The translations under genes and the position numbers were made by a program. Below are positions 33,736 through 45,380 of a DNA stretch of 64,000 nucleotides, one piece after another. Position 1 is the first letter of the stretch. Each line of letters begins with the position of its first letter. Source of the DNA: Gautieria morchelliformis (lineage: Eukaryota > Basidiomycota > Agaricomycetes > Gomphales > Gomphaceae). The notes below the pieces were generated by a model that had not been told where the DNA came from, searched no databases, and saw only the letters and a list, made by a program, of their open reading frames with translations. The stretch lies in contig WHVA01000152.1 of the NCBI GenBank assembly GCA_015179125.1, forward strand, positions 158,719 through 222,718, written 5' to 3'.

Positions 33736-35160
33736 TCACATCCTCCATCCCTTCCATGTCCCCCTGCGTTCCCATGTCCATGGGCTATCATTGGGGAAAT
33801 ATTTGTAGGTATGTTCTGTGCCAGCCTTCTCTAAGGCCTGACATACCACCCTGAATTTGGGGCATGTTCTATCCCACAATACATGGCCATGCTCATCACA
33901 GTTTACACATTTGAACTTACCTGGATCTGTTTCTTCGCACTCTGATGTCCTGTGAGCCTTTCTGTATGTGCCGCACTTTTCCGCATCAATGCATTCTACT
34001 GCCATGTGTCTGGCATTATACCTTTGGCATTTGAGGCAGCGTCTCAGCTCCCTTTTCATTCTTCTGGCCCAGGTTCACTTTCCCACTATGATGACGCCGT
34101 CCCTGATGCTCTGATTTGCAGCCTCCATTGTGGTGAATTTCGCTATGATGTGGGCCAACCGCTGCCCTTCCATCCTTCTGTGGACAGGCTTTATCCACCT
34201 TGTCAAGATCAGCATGTTGGGTGGAAGTCTGGAAACACATTCAAATTTTCTGAGCTCCACGAAAGCTTCTGGTGAGTGGGTAAGTGGGACATATTCCAGG
34301 ATGACCAAAACTGCTCTGTCTTTTATGATACCCATACTGCTGAATTTCTCTGTGAACTCTCTTTTGTGGGACTGTATCCACATGGCAGCATTGGATGTGC
34401 ATAACTCAAAAACCACTCCACTGTTGGCCAGCCTCTTACATCCTACAAAGCACTCTTCCTCTAGCTCCACTGCTTGGTTGAGCTGAGCCCTGGCCTTGTT
34501 GGCTTTGGCGACTAGCTCCCACTCTGTGAGTTCTCCAAGTGCATTTTGTTGGGCTCTGGGGTCGTTGTCTATGAGTATCTGCTGCTCTTTTCCATTTTCT
34601 CTGGCTAGATTGTTGGGGTGTGAGAACAGCATGTTCCCTCTCAACACCACCGCGTACATTGCTCCTGCTGTTTCTCCCTCTTTTCCCCTGCCTGCTCCTG
34701 GCCTCATCTCGTTGGCTTCTTTAACTCGCTGAGCTGCCTCTTCCACCATTACCTGAGCATGCTCCATCAAGTTCCTCACCACTTCTGACACCACCTCCAC
34801 GTGGTCAATGGTCAGTTTCATTTTCTCCTTGACATACTGCCTCACCACCTCTCCCACGCTCTTGACTGCTCCTTCCACCATGAGGATAGCCACTGCCCTG
34901 ATTCCCTCCTGCATCGCCTTCCCCATTGCACTTTGGGCTATCGACAGGAGTATATAGCTGAGCATTTCTGTAGTTAAGGAGTCCTCCTTTGCACAGTACC
35001 CTTGCTTGTCCAGGAAATTGTGCATGGCCTCTTTCGTACGAACGTTCATGTAGGGGTCTGCTAGGAGCTTGGATCTGGTCCTGTTGCTATTCTGCTGGCC
35101 ACTAGCTCGTGTGCATGACTGAGATGCCCCGAAGGGTGGCAGGTCTGTGCTCGATGGCAT
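33736..35160 (-). pseudogene. Tad-like LINE ORF1 (gag-like) with zinc knuckles
   Basis: RNA-binding ORF1 protein of a non-LTR retrotransposon. From ATG 35160 it has a polar N-terminus, a long amphipathic helical region (about residues 70-170, with KLTIDHVEVVSEVVRNLMEH), then WELVAKANKARAQLNQA and LILTRWIKPVHRRMEGQRLA. The C-terminus holds cysteine knuckles: CLKCQRYNARHMAVEC, CGTYRKAHRTSEC and CVNCDEHGHVLWDRTC. A single TGA at 34075-34077 interrupts an otherwise continuous frame, right before the knuckles (K-stop-TWARRMKRELRRC). It lies upstream of the ORF2 fragment on the same strand, the normal order. Confidence 0.8.
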
Positions 35161-35518
35161 GACCCTTTTGACTCATTTCTTTTTGTAGAAACAAAGAATC
35201 TATTGCAAGGTTTCGTTTGTGATGTTCTATGTGTGCCTTTAACTGGTGTGTGTGAGAAAAAGTGTTTGGATGGTTTGGGTTATTATGGTTAGTGTGAGAA
35301 AGCTTTCTCCTCGATGTTGTCACCTTGTTTGTCAAGGTCTCTGCTTCTCGGTTCAACCAGAGCCCCTCTTCCTGGACCATTGTGGCAACCGCCTTCCACC
35401 ATTCACCTACCATGTTGCACGGAGCCATGTAGGGATTAACATCAATCACCGCGCGAAGGAGGTGCTCCAGATCCTTTGTAGAAAACTCCTCCCTTGGTTT
35501 CCACATTTTGGAATGCAT
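35102..35518 (-). CDS. Small ORF with Myb/SANT-like helical segment
   Basis: The sequence DLEHLLRAVIDVNPYMAP followed by WWKAVATMVQEEGLWLNREA and LTNKVTTSRRKL resembles a three-helix Myb/SANT-like DNA-binding segment seen in many Agaricomycete proteins of unknown function. The rest is basic and histidine/asparagine-rich. It overlaps the first 59 bases of LINE ORF1 in another frame on the same strand, so it may be a decayed 5' part of the same transcript or a host exon. Function not established. Confidence 0.4.
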   Translation of the reverse strand: MHSKMWKPREEFSTKDLEHLLRAVIDVNPYMAPCNMVGEWWKAVATMVQEEGLWLNREAETLTNKVTTSRRKLSHTNHNNPNHPNTFSHTHQLKAHIEHHKRNLAIDSLFLQKEMSQKGHAIEHRPATLRGISVMHTS

Positions 35519-36636
35519 GGAGTCTAAGGGGGTCCTGAAGGGAGAGTGACTGGCTGAGGAGATGGTGCCATGCTGGGTGGACGTGACACATTGGTTGAGT
35601 CACAAAGGAGCATGGGGTCAATCTGAGGCTCATAGTGTATGTCTGAGGCTGTAGACAAGATGGTTGGCATACCATATAATGAAGCTGGAGGGATGGGGTA
35701 CATGGGGAGACTTGTCAGCCCTGGAGCGTTGGGAGCCTGGCAGTGGTGGATTTCAGTGGACGTGTTCTGAGATAGAAAATTCTCATGCTGAGTCAGTAAT
35801 TTTTATCCAGGCCAGAATATTCCAACCTAATAATTATTGGTAACATATACTCTCTAATGCATCAGTAGATGACTTCCAAAGCCCACGCTACAACATACAA
35901 GATTTCCAACCTTTCCAACCTTTGTGATCAGGAGAAGGATTTGATCAACAAACGTCTGGACAAGAAGCTCCATCTGTACATCCTCAACGCTACAAGCAAG
36001 CTGGATCAGTCATGATGAACACAAATTTGCTTCATTTCCCACGATAACAGATTTGTTCGCACAACTCTAGATAATATCGTCAACAGGACATGCACAATTC
36101 TCATACACTACAGTACAGCATATGCTTTGTAAGTACGTACCTGTTAGATTGTATGGCAAGTCCAGAGTCTTATACATGTAAATGGACAGAATTCATGCCT
36201 ATGGTGTGAGGATCACACATGGAGTGTTATGAAAACACTGGAGGGCAGATCATTAGAGGGTTATCACATGCGCAAAACCGAATACAGGAATGTTTTCAAA
36301 ACAATCTGGAAGTACAACTACTGTGATAGCAGGATGTATCAATGTGTTAATGAGTTTTTGCCAAGAAAACTCATGTGGCCATTCTGCATTGCATCCACAA
36401 TCTGCCATGCTCAAACCAGCTGAAATCAAGCTTCGTGGACCCCTTCGCGATGACAGCAGTGTTTCCTGGTCGCCACAAACCTACTTGAGACCAGGGTGGT
36501 ACCCAGAATAAAAGTTCTGAGGGCGAGTTGAAGACCCAGCCATTTTCTAGCCGTGAGTCATTATGGAACCCAGTCCACTCGGCTGTGCAAAGGATATCAG
36601 CATATTCTGCGATGCTCAGACAAATCAAAGTAACAG
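35519..36636. other. Intergenic, no gene recognised
   Basis: About 1.1 kb between the LINE and the 3' end of the NACHT-WD40 gene. Short open frames show no family similarity. It probably contains the terminator of the gene at 36637 on the minus strand; an AATAAA-type signal is not obvious. Confidence 0.4.
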
Positions 36637-39600
36637 CTACTGACTATCTTCTTGCCCTGTGAATGGGCCCGAACCAACAATGGGGGCTTCCGCATCCCAC
36701 GCACGGATCACGTTGTCACCAGACCCTGCGACAACGCCGTTGGCATCATGCGAGAACGCCACCGACGCGACGCCGTCGGTGTGGCCTTCGAATGGTGCTG
36801 AAATGCCCTCCCCGGTGTCTGCATTCCACACACGGATCGTCTTGTCACCAGACCCGGAAACGATGCGCTTGCCATCATGCGAGAACGCCACCGACGTGAC
36901 CCAGTCGGCGTGGCCTTCGAATGGTGCTGAAATGAGCTTCCCGGTGTCTGCATTCCACACACGGATCGTCCTGTCATCAGACCCGGAGACGATGCGCTGG
37001 CCGTCATGGGAGAACGCCACCGACGTGACCCAGTTGGTGTGGCCATCGAATGGTGCTGAAATGCCCTCCCCGGTGTCTGCATTCCACACACGGATCGTCT
37101 TGTCAGCAGATCCGGAGACGATGTGCTTGCCGTCATGCGAGAACGCCACCGACGTGACCCAGTTGGTGTGGCCAACGAATGGTGCTGAAACGAGCTCCCC
37201 GGTGTCTGCATTCCACACACAGATCGCCTTGTCACCAGACCCGGAGACGATGCGCTTGCCGTCATGTGAGAACGCCACCGACGTGACCCAGTCGGTGTGG
37301 CCTTCAAATGGTGCTGAAATGGCCTCCCCGGTGTCTGCATTCCACAGACGGATTGTGTTGTCTCCAGACCCGGAGACGATGCGCTTGCTGTCATGCGAGA
37401 ACGCCACCGACATGACCCAGTCGGTGTGGCCTTCGAATGGTGCTGAAATGAGCTCCCCGGTGTGTGCATTCCATACACAGATCGTCTTGTCATAAGACCC
37501 GGAGACAATGCGCTTGCCGTCATGCGAGAACGCCACCGACGTGACCCAGTCGGTGTGGCCTTCAAATGGTGCTGGAATGCCCTCCCCGGTGTCTGCATTC
37601 CACACACGGATTGTGTTGTCTCCAGACCCGGAGACGATGCGCTTGCCGTCATGGGAGAACGCCACCGACGAGACCCGCTCGGTGTGGCCTTCGAATGGTG
37701 CTGAAATTCCCGCCCCGGTGTCTGCATTCCACACACGGATCGTGTTGTCATAAGACCCGGAGACGAAGCGCTTGCCGTCATGCGAGAACGCCACCCACGT
37801 GACCCAGTCGGTGTGGCCTTCAAATGGTGCTGAAATGCCCTCCCCGGTGTCTGCATTCCACACACGGATCGTGTTGTCTCCAGACCCAGAGACGATGCGC
37901 TTGCCGTCATGTGAGAACGCCACCGACGTGACGCCGTCGGTGTGGCCTTCGAATGGTGCTGAAATGAGCTCCCCGGTGTCTGCATTCCACACACGGATCG
38001 TCTTGTCACCAGACCCGGAAACGATGCGCTTGCCATCATGCGAGAACGTCACCGACGTGACCCAGTCGGCGTGGCCTTCGAATGGTGCTGAAATGAGCTT
38101 CCCGGTGTCTGCATTCCACACACGGATCGTCTTGTCATCAGACCCGGAGACGATGCACTTGCCGTCATGCGAGAACGCCACCGAGGTGACCCAGTTGGTG
38201 TGGCCCTCAAATGGTGCTGAAATGCCCTCCCCGGTGTCTGCATTCCACACACGGATCGTCTTGTCACCAGCCCCCGAAACGATGCGCTTGCCGTCATGCG
38301 AGAACGCCACCGACGTGACCCAGTTGGTGTGGCCTTCGAATGGTGCTGAAACGAGCTCCCCGGTGTCTGCATTCCACACACGGATCGTCTTGTCAGCTGA
38401 CCCGGAGACGATGCGCTTGCCATCATGGGAGAACGCCACCGACGTGACCCGCTCGGTGTGGCCTTCGAATGGTGCTGAAATGAGCTCCCCGGTGTCTGCA
38501 TTCCACACACGGATCGTCTTGTCTTCAGACCCGGATACGATGAGCTTGCCGTCATGCGAGAACGCCACCGACGTGACCCAGCTGGTGTGGCCTTCCAGAA
38601 CGGATTGGATTGGTAGCCACGTCGTCGCTTTCCCGGTCACGATGCTGAGGAGTCGTGGAAATCGTGGGAGGTAAGTCTCAGATAGTTTAGACCGTTCAGG
38701 TGCAAACGGGAGCGCCGACAAATAGAGATGGGGAGCACTCAGAGAGACTACACTCCCAAATGCAGCTACAAAATTGCGGGTATCCGTTACAAATGCTGTA
38801 ATATCATTATCCTGGAGTTCATTAGACTCATGCCAGAACTCGTCTATGAAAGCCATAGCACTTGGGCGTGGCGCTTACCGGGCTCCATCCAACTATTGAT
38901 GAAAGGGCTGCCGATACGACGTATACCTTCCCGAGCAAACTCAAAGCTTCTAGCCAGTAGAGTAGCTTAGTCTCGAAGAACTCCTTGACTTTTGCACCTA
39001 TATCAGGCATAAATGTCGTGAGGGAAATATGGTCCGCCCAGAAACGACAAGAGTAGGAAAGTTGTGATGATAAGTACTTCTTGATCCGTGCCGGCAAGTC
39101 GACAACATCGTTGTTGCGCAGATATGAAGTTTCAAGCTGACAGATGTTAAAGCAAAGTTCCTCTGTCATCACGCGCAAGGAAGAGCGCGCAAGGGTATCA
39201 TGGTGTAAAGATGTATCGATGCAGTATGGTCCACTCCGGCTGCGATCTGTCAAGAAGTCACGAAAAGACGTGTGCAGCAGAGTGATTGGATCAGATTCTT
39301 GAGTAGGGAGCCTCAACAGAGCACCCATGGGTCCAACTATACGATGAATCACGGTACCCGACTTGTTGGGATTGCACAACCTCTGCAGGCCAGACAAAGA
39401 GAGCGGTTCTCTGGCCGCCAGCATGCAGCCCATCACCAAGTGAAAGCGACGCTGGAAATCGTCATCATCCGTCAAGTCATCGTCATCCCCGAATATCTGC
39501 TTGAGAATGCCGAGGTATAGCTCATCCAACCCACGGAGGTTCTTGACTAAAAGTTTCTCCAGTTGCTGAACAGGATCCCGACCACGCTTCCCATCTCCTT

Positions 39601-41725
39601 TGACAAAACGACAAGCCGTGGATGCCCATTGAAAGTGACCTTCGGATTTCTCAACTAATAATCGACACCAGCCATCGTTGGGCCATTTGTCCTCGAGGTC
39701 CGTAATGTCACCTAGTTGGTCTTTGACAAAGCGGGTGACAGCATCGGTAGGGTTTGGGTCAATATCCTTTATGGACCTGGACAGCACATGCTTCTTCCGC
39801 AGAAGCGCATCCTGGATGTCTTGTTCGGCCCGCGAGGTGATAAGAAGACGGAGATTAGACGGCAGTTTCGCTGCTTCGTTGCCAAGCACAGACAAGAGAC
39901 CCTCGCGAGATTTCTGGTCTCCGCTCTCATCCAATGCATCAATAACGATCACCGTTGGTCCGACAGTCCTTAGTCCATGGGCAGCGTCTAGAATGAACTT
40001 CTGGAATTGCTCATGAGGTATGCGTGTGGTCCGAAGGGCTCTCTGCTCTCCGACCACATTCACCAACGATGCTTTGCGTTGCTGGTCCAGATCAGCCAGA
40101 TCACGAGCAATAGTACTAAAGACATTGTCGGGGGATCGCTCTGCCTGATGAGCGCGGTCAAAACAGTATGACGATCCTAGACGTTTGAGCCTGTCAAATC
40201 GTCGAGCGACCTCGTGAGCAATCGCAGATTTGCCGGCACCCGCGACATCGTTCAAGAAAAATACCCTGGGGGTGTCGTCGCTATCCTGGTTGACCCAATC
40301 GCAGATCTCCCCAACAACCTTCTCGCGAGTGCCCGGCAGACAGCCTTTTCTAGGATCGCAACCAGCTCCCGCTGCGTAGGGCATGTCATTAAGCTGAACT
40401 TCTCCGGCTGGTTGCAAGTGTATTAGCGTCGGTAAAGGCCCCAAATCAGACACTCACAGAGATCGCCGACGACATCCAGAAGACGTAGGACAGTGATTTC
40501 AGTATGAATGACGGCATGTTCCTGTAACGCCAACCTGAGCTTGTTGAACGTTTCCTGGTATTGTTTGACCTTGCTGTCGACATCCGACACTAGATTCTTC
40601 GCCGTTCTTTTCCCTGAATAAAGATCATCAGCCATGGCCACCTGACACAATGCATCCAACATACAGAAGTTCTTGTTTTTGGTATAGTCGCGGATAAAAT
40701 AACTACACTCTACTGTCTGATCCGTCAAGGATATGATAATTGACTTTTGCGATTCAACTTTCTTCAGCGGCTCTGCCAGGTGGACGAAGGCATAGGCGTC
40801 TCCAATGGTATTCGCCAGCTCATTGATGCTATCGTCCCGGTCCTTCTGAGCAATGATCGTCTGCCCCGACGTCAGATATGTCTATCAAGCTGGTCCATGT
40901 GATAGGTCTACCTTGTGTGCAATAGACAGGATAGACCATGCCATTTTAGCGTACGGATGGATCTAGAATGAGGCAAACCGTGTACATGAGATGACCTCGG
41001 AGACCGCTGACGTTTAAACCATACCTCGGAGATACCATTCACGATCTCGGTAAACAGCTTGATCTTGTCCAGGAGTGGACCCCAAGGCGCCATTGTCGGG
41101 ATGACAGTATTATTGGTGCTGGGAATGATGCCGTCCACCACATTCCCTGCATCAATAACTCGGGACGGCACGGGGTTCATAATTTCGACCACTTTCGCTT
41201 CGCTGACTGCTTCGTTCAACTGGCCTTCCAGCGCCTGGTCGGACGTTCCGGAAGACGTGATGGTGCACTCTAGGTCAGTCTCAACATCGTGCACATTCCC
41301 TGCCTTATCGCATTTACGCAGTTTGCGAGGAACGGCCGCTGTGTTCGATGATTGCGTGTGCATTCAGTCGTAGAGCGAACAGGATTGACCACTGACCTCC
41401 AGCTGCTCCTTCTGCAAGCAGCAACTCTATCCTTTCCTTCGCACCGCCAATGTACTCGTCATTACCAATTGTATGATGCCTATACACTTCGATGCCTAAT
41501 ACGGAACTCCCATGCAAGTCGTTGCTGGGCATGGGTTTAAGATCTACGTGAAGACAACACTGGAATTAAACGCACAAATAGAACGACTCATCCCATGAGG
41601 CAGCATCGCCTCTCGCAGCTACGGCAGTCTTCTTGACATCTTCATCGACAAAGATTTTCACGTAATATTTGCCAGGACGTTTGCCGAACAGTCCGATACT
41701 GGGATGGTGATTGCATTTTAAGTCT
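36637..41725 (-). CDS. STAND NTPase: C2-like, helical, NACHT and WD40 domains
   Basis: NLR-like signalling ATPase of the kind linked in fungi to non-self recognition and programmed cell death. From the N-terminus: a C2-like segment (FGKRPGKYYVKIFVDEDV, ASWDESFYF, SSVLGIEVYRHHTIG); a helical linker (LLDKIKLFTEIVNGISEIHP, YAKMAWSILSIAHK, TVECSYFIRDYTKNKNF); a NACHT domain with DVAGAGKSAI and Walker B VIVIDALDESG; then a WD40 domain. Introns that join the frames: about 41527-41577, 41339-41396, 40963-41024, 40861-40911, 40408-40457 and 38812-38878; the last two have CTAAT-type branch sites. The Walker A begins with Asp where relatives usually have Gly, so nucleotide binding may be altered. The first exon is not resolved; the start lies upstream of about 41725. 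No frameshift seen. Confidence 0.85.
36660..38600 (-). repeat. Fifteen 129-bp WD40 units, nearly identical
   Basis: Fifteen consecutive 43-residue units of the form EGHT--VTSVAFSHDGK-IVSGS. The last one (DGVASVAFSHDANGVVAGSG) is divergent and the others differ mostly at the same few sites: the two residues after EGHT (SW, ER, NW, DW, DG), the residue between SGS and D (E, A, G, D, Y), K/N after that D, and L/G/A after TGE. Fifteen blades would make about two seven-bladed propellers. Such high internal conservation is typical of fungal NLR recognition repeats that shuffle by recombination. Confidence 0.9.
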
Positions 41726-41739
41726 GTGGTCGACCGTCA

Positions 41740-42895
41740 AGAGTCAGTATACGATGGACAGCGTAAGCGAGAGAGTCCTCCCTGCAATTTTGATCCCGCT
41801 TATTGGTGCAGGAATACTTTGGGGCGGAGAGTCAAGGAGTGGCATACTAGAGAAGTTATCGTGGGCTTACAGCACTGCGCCCTCATTGTCCATCGTTCGC
41901 AGTGTTCGAGGTGGGTAGACTACGACAGAGACGCGCCTTATGGCACTGCCGCATAATCGCGAGGTACGCCTTGTCACGCTCAACACTGTCACAGGATCCC
42001 ACGACGCCGTCACCGCCAATCTTTCTAAATATACAGTATTGCCTCTACTGTATGTGCTCCAAGCACGTCTGATCTTCCGCCGTGTCCAATGATTTGTATA
42101 AGCTAGGATTCATCAAAATGGTAAGGCGTGTTTGCTGTTTGTCTCATGTCTCTTGAAGAAGCGTCCCTATAATACTCTGAGAAAGCACGGAGATGAGAGA
42201 CTGACGAATGATAAGTCCAGCCTAACATGTTGTAAAACCGTGTTCTGGCATCTGTTGAGAAAGGCGCTGACAGCGAAAGCACTTATAGCAGACGATCCGC
42301 CAGCTTGGTGTTCTACGACACATACACATATATAACACCCGTGCATGTTAAATATGTGTGAGTAACCTGCCAGCGACATCGGCATATAGACTGCCATTTG
42401 TTGGGGGATCGAAATGTACAGACTGCGAACATTGGAAACTATTGTCATGCATAATGACTCAGAGTTGCAAATATTTCACGCCGCGACAAGCTCCAGCCCG
42501 AGGGTGATCCATAATCAATCCTCATATCCAGGAGGGGACACTGACCGTCCACAACTGGTGATCGGTGACAGTGAAACTTCTATATCGTGGATTGATTTCA
42601 AGATCATGGTGTGGCCTTGTAAATCCCGGCCTAGGGTACACCGAACAGAGAGCTACAACCGTGACCTACAACCATCAAAGCGCTGTTGGTATCTATCAAG
42701 GGAGGCTTCATTGCAGTTCAAAGAGCTACTCACGCAGATGAGAACTTTCCCGGCCAGTACTGTATACATCTTCCTAGGCTTACGTTTCAGAGGGGAAGCG
42801 TTCAGGCGGCAGCGGAACCTTCGAGACGGTCGCATATCGGTGCGGCGGTGCGCCGCCCTTAGCGCGAGTCCCTTCCCGCCCACCTCTATTCACCA
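41740..42895. other. Region upstream of the NACHT gene, no gene recognised
   Basis: About 1.15 kb. It should contain the promoter and first exon of the minus-strand NACHT-WD40 gene near 41725-41950, but I cannot fix the start codon. The rest has no recognisable coding signal. Confidence 0.35.
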
Positions 42896-43685
42896 GTGAG
42901 AGAGACGACGAGGATGCCAACAATGTATCATCCCCTTCTGAGGCGCAAACTGCTGGTACCCGCCCACCACGCAGTTGGGTCCCATTCAGCCATGCACGCT
43001 CTGCAACTTCCTGGCAATGGCACACCCCGTCGCTTTTACTCCCGTGTACCATCTCTCCTCCAGTTGTGTCTGCACACATTGGTATATGAATACGGTGGCC
43101 TACCGCCAGAATACTTCTCCTTCGTACCACGACATATTCTCCGTGAATACGTGCGTTACAGCGCTGTACATGCTCCAAGCTTGCTCAAGGAGGATCTGGA
43201 TGCTTTGTGGGCCATCGACAACGTAACCTCGTGGATGGCGAACTTATCGTTATTGGTTCCTACGCGGAGTCTGTTTTAAATCGCGTGTCTGAGTAATCCA
43301 AAGGAGTTCCAGAGGATTGGGAGTCCGAGCCTGGCGAAGCAGAGCTGCCTCCCTCTCTGCACACCTCCATCGTCCTCGCGTCGTCTTTTCGACCGTCCCC
43401 AATGACGCTGCTTCCTCCGACATTGACTCATCTTGCCTTGCTCAACGTCTCACAAATGCCACTACGCACGCTCCCAGCATTGTTACCCCTTCTTGCTCTC
43501 CTTGACCTGTCATTCAACTCATGGCTTGGCCCACATTACTCGTTCGTCTGGAGTGGAGCAAATGGACAAAGTTGACATTACTAGGACTCCGAGGTTGTGG
43601 GATATGTGACGCTGATGCATGGACGCTTAAGAAACGCATCAATGAACGTAGACTCATCGACGTGGAAATAGTCTTCACAGAATAA
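42896..43685 (+). pseudogene. Leucine-rich-repeat-like gene, copy B (frameshifted, not interrupted)
   Basis: Homologous to copy A from TCTCTC at 43052 onward. It reads LHTLVYEYGGLPPEYFSFVP, loses one base near 43230 (AACCTCGTGG against AACCTCTGTGG in copy A), and later carries the same leucine-rich units, with a ~10-bp deletion after WLGPH. It ends CGICDADAWTLKKRINERRL...VFTE at TAA 43683-43685. Homology to copy A continues in 3' flank to about 43813. Upstream of 43052 the copies differ because copy A begins at a transposon end. It shows three intact target sites: TCTCTC at 43052, CGAGGT near 43590 and CGTCTC near 43809. Confidence 0.7.
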
Positions 43686-43915
43686 GTTTTCGTTTTGAGT
43701 CGATCCGCATGATTGTTGTCAATGTAAAGTTGTCTTGCAGAAATTGACTGACTCAAGGTGTATGAAACCTACTGGTATGGTCATTGTATGATTTGCTGCT
43801 CACGTCGCGTCTCGGTAGGTACAAATTGTTGTCTATACCGTAGCGTCGAACTGGCGGAGCCAGATTAATTGGCTGTGAGCCACGTTAATTGCGTACTTAT
43901 ACAAGGGAACTGATG

Positions 43916-44017
43916 TTCGTCGCCTCTGGTTTCACACCCTGCATACAAATCCTGTTGGACCGTGACTTCGTCGCCTCTGGTTTCACACCCTGCATACAAA
44001 TCCTGTTGGACCGTGAC
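43916..44017 (+). repeat. Perfect 51-bp tandem duplication
   Basis: Units 43916-43966 and 43967-44017 are identical (start TTCGTCGCCTCTGGTTTCAC). The unit is a multiple of three and encodes FVASGFTPCIQILLDRD twice in an otherwise unrecognised frame, but I do not claim a gene here. Confidence 0.85.
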
Positions 44018-44099
44018 TTCCCGGAAGAAGATGACTATCTTGTAATCGTTACCCTAGCGAGACTGGGTTCGAGTCTAGGAATCCCTCGACGATTGTCAG

Positions 44100-45085
44100 T
44101 GTTTCATCTCGTGAAGTTAAACTCTCTTAATCACCAAAATATATCTTAATATAAATCAGAGTAAGGGGTTGGGGTCGAGTGAATAATGATGTGATAAAGA
44201 TCTCAAGCAGTGTTCTGGTGAGAGATAAGAGCAATGTTCTAGAGTTCTAGAATTAAGCAATGTTCTTAGTGCAATAAGAGTTGAGGAGGAAACAATAATA
44301 GTCCAAAGAAGCTTATAACTCGAAGCTCTAGGGAAAAAGATTGTTAAGTCACTTGTTTATTCGTATCTAGAGTCCAAGTATTTAAGCAGTGTAGGATAGG
44401 GGGAAATAATCATGTGTGAGTGTAATAATCATGTGAAATATGATGCTACTTAGGGGATAGGAGCATAATGATGTCAACAGTGATGCAACAGCTCCTATAT
44501 GGCTAATCTCTTCATAAATGATGGAGATGATGCAATAAATGATGTCAGACCAGTGGAATGATGACTCGACTCGATAATAGGCATGAAAATGAACTCTTAA
44601 CTCAATGGTACGCATGTCTGCGCCTCGACTCGATGTTTGACTCATGGTACGCATGTATGCGCCTCGACTCGACTTGGAATGATGGGAAAATAAGGTGAGT
44701 GATAAGAGAAATGAGAAGTGAGATTGTTCTGATTGAAACTGTCCTTCCTCCTCCAATAACAATGTTATTGGATTCTAGAGGGGTATTTCCTAGGGGCATA
44801 CATCATCATCAATGGATTATCCACCTAGGGGCACATAGCATCATCATTGACATCATTGGTGATGTATGCACTCCTAATCCAATGTTCCATAGGGTTTTAC
44901 CCCTGTTCACCACTGTATAAGTAGCTAGGACTTTAGCTACAACAAATCATTGGTTTTAGCCCATTCACTCACATTGTTGAGTCCAGTCGAGTGAGTTAAC
45001 AGTGTCCTCACTATCAGTCTCAAGTTCTTTTTCCTACATCTCCTGCACTCGAGTTAATGTGCAGACTCCTCCCGGTCCTTCCCAT
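44100..45085. repeat. Probable solo LTR or LTR-like region
   Basis: About 1 kb without genes. It has GGTCGAGTGAATAATGATG near 44172, repeated GCAATGTTCT motifs, two near copies of GGTACGCATGT(C/A)TGCGCCTCG (about 44608 and 44646), a TATA-like GTATAAGTAG near 44917 and a pyrimidine-rich end. This composition resembles basidiomycete LTRs, but I could not find matching termini or a target duplication. Confidence 0.35.
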
Positions 45086-45271
45086 CATGGCAAGGCAATG
45101 AAATAACGAAATAACATATCTAGCTTCGTCGACAGATACGCGAGCGCAGACACATCAGGAAAAAATGCAATGTATAGATAGGATTTCATAGACGAAATAG
45201 CACACATAGAACGAACACCTACCCATGTATATGTACTCCCGCATAGCCTCGCCGTACCTGTTCATAGCCCG

Positions 45272-45380
45272 CCATAGCGCACCATAGCGCCATGTTATCC
45301 CCCCATAGCGCCCCATAGCGCTACGTATTCTCCCCTACGCGCGGTGGAGCGCTATCGGTTGAGGGACTCATAGCGCACAA
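45272..45380. repeat. Cluster of CATAGCGC octamers
   Basis: CATAGCGC occurs at least five times (about 45273, 45283, 45304, 45314 and 45370), with related CATAGCC and AATAGCG copies. It lies in the non-coding stretch 45090-45590, in which I see no gene. Function unknown. Confidence 0.7.

Noticed and set aside
36659-38674. Long open frames on the plus strand and in a second minus frame across the WD40 region
   Set aside because: They are shadows produced by the 129-bp repeat, which keeps all frames open; only the WD40 frame has domain structure.
42414-42899. 161-codon open frame upstream of LRR-like copy B
   Set aside because: No family resemblance, no intron logic and arbitrary composition; probably chance.
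44055-44095. tRNA-like T-arm (GGGTTCGAGTC)
   Set aside because: The T-stem pairs poorly and no acceptor, D or anticodon arms fit within 75 nt upstream.
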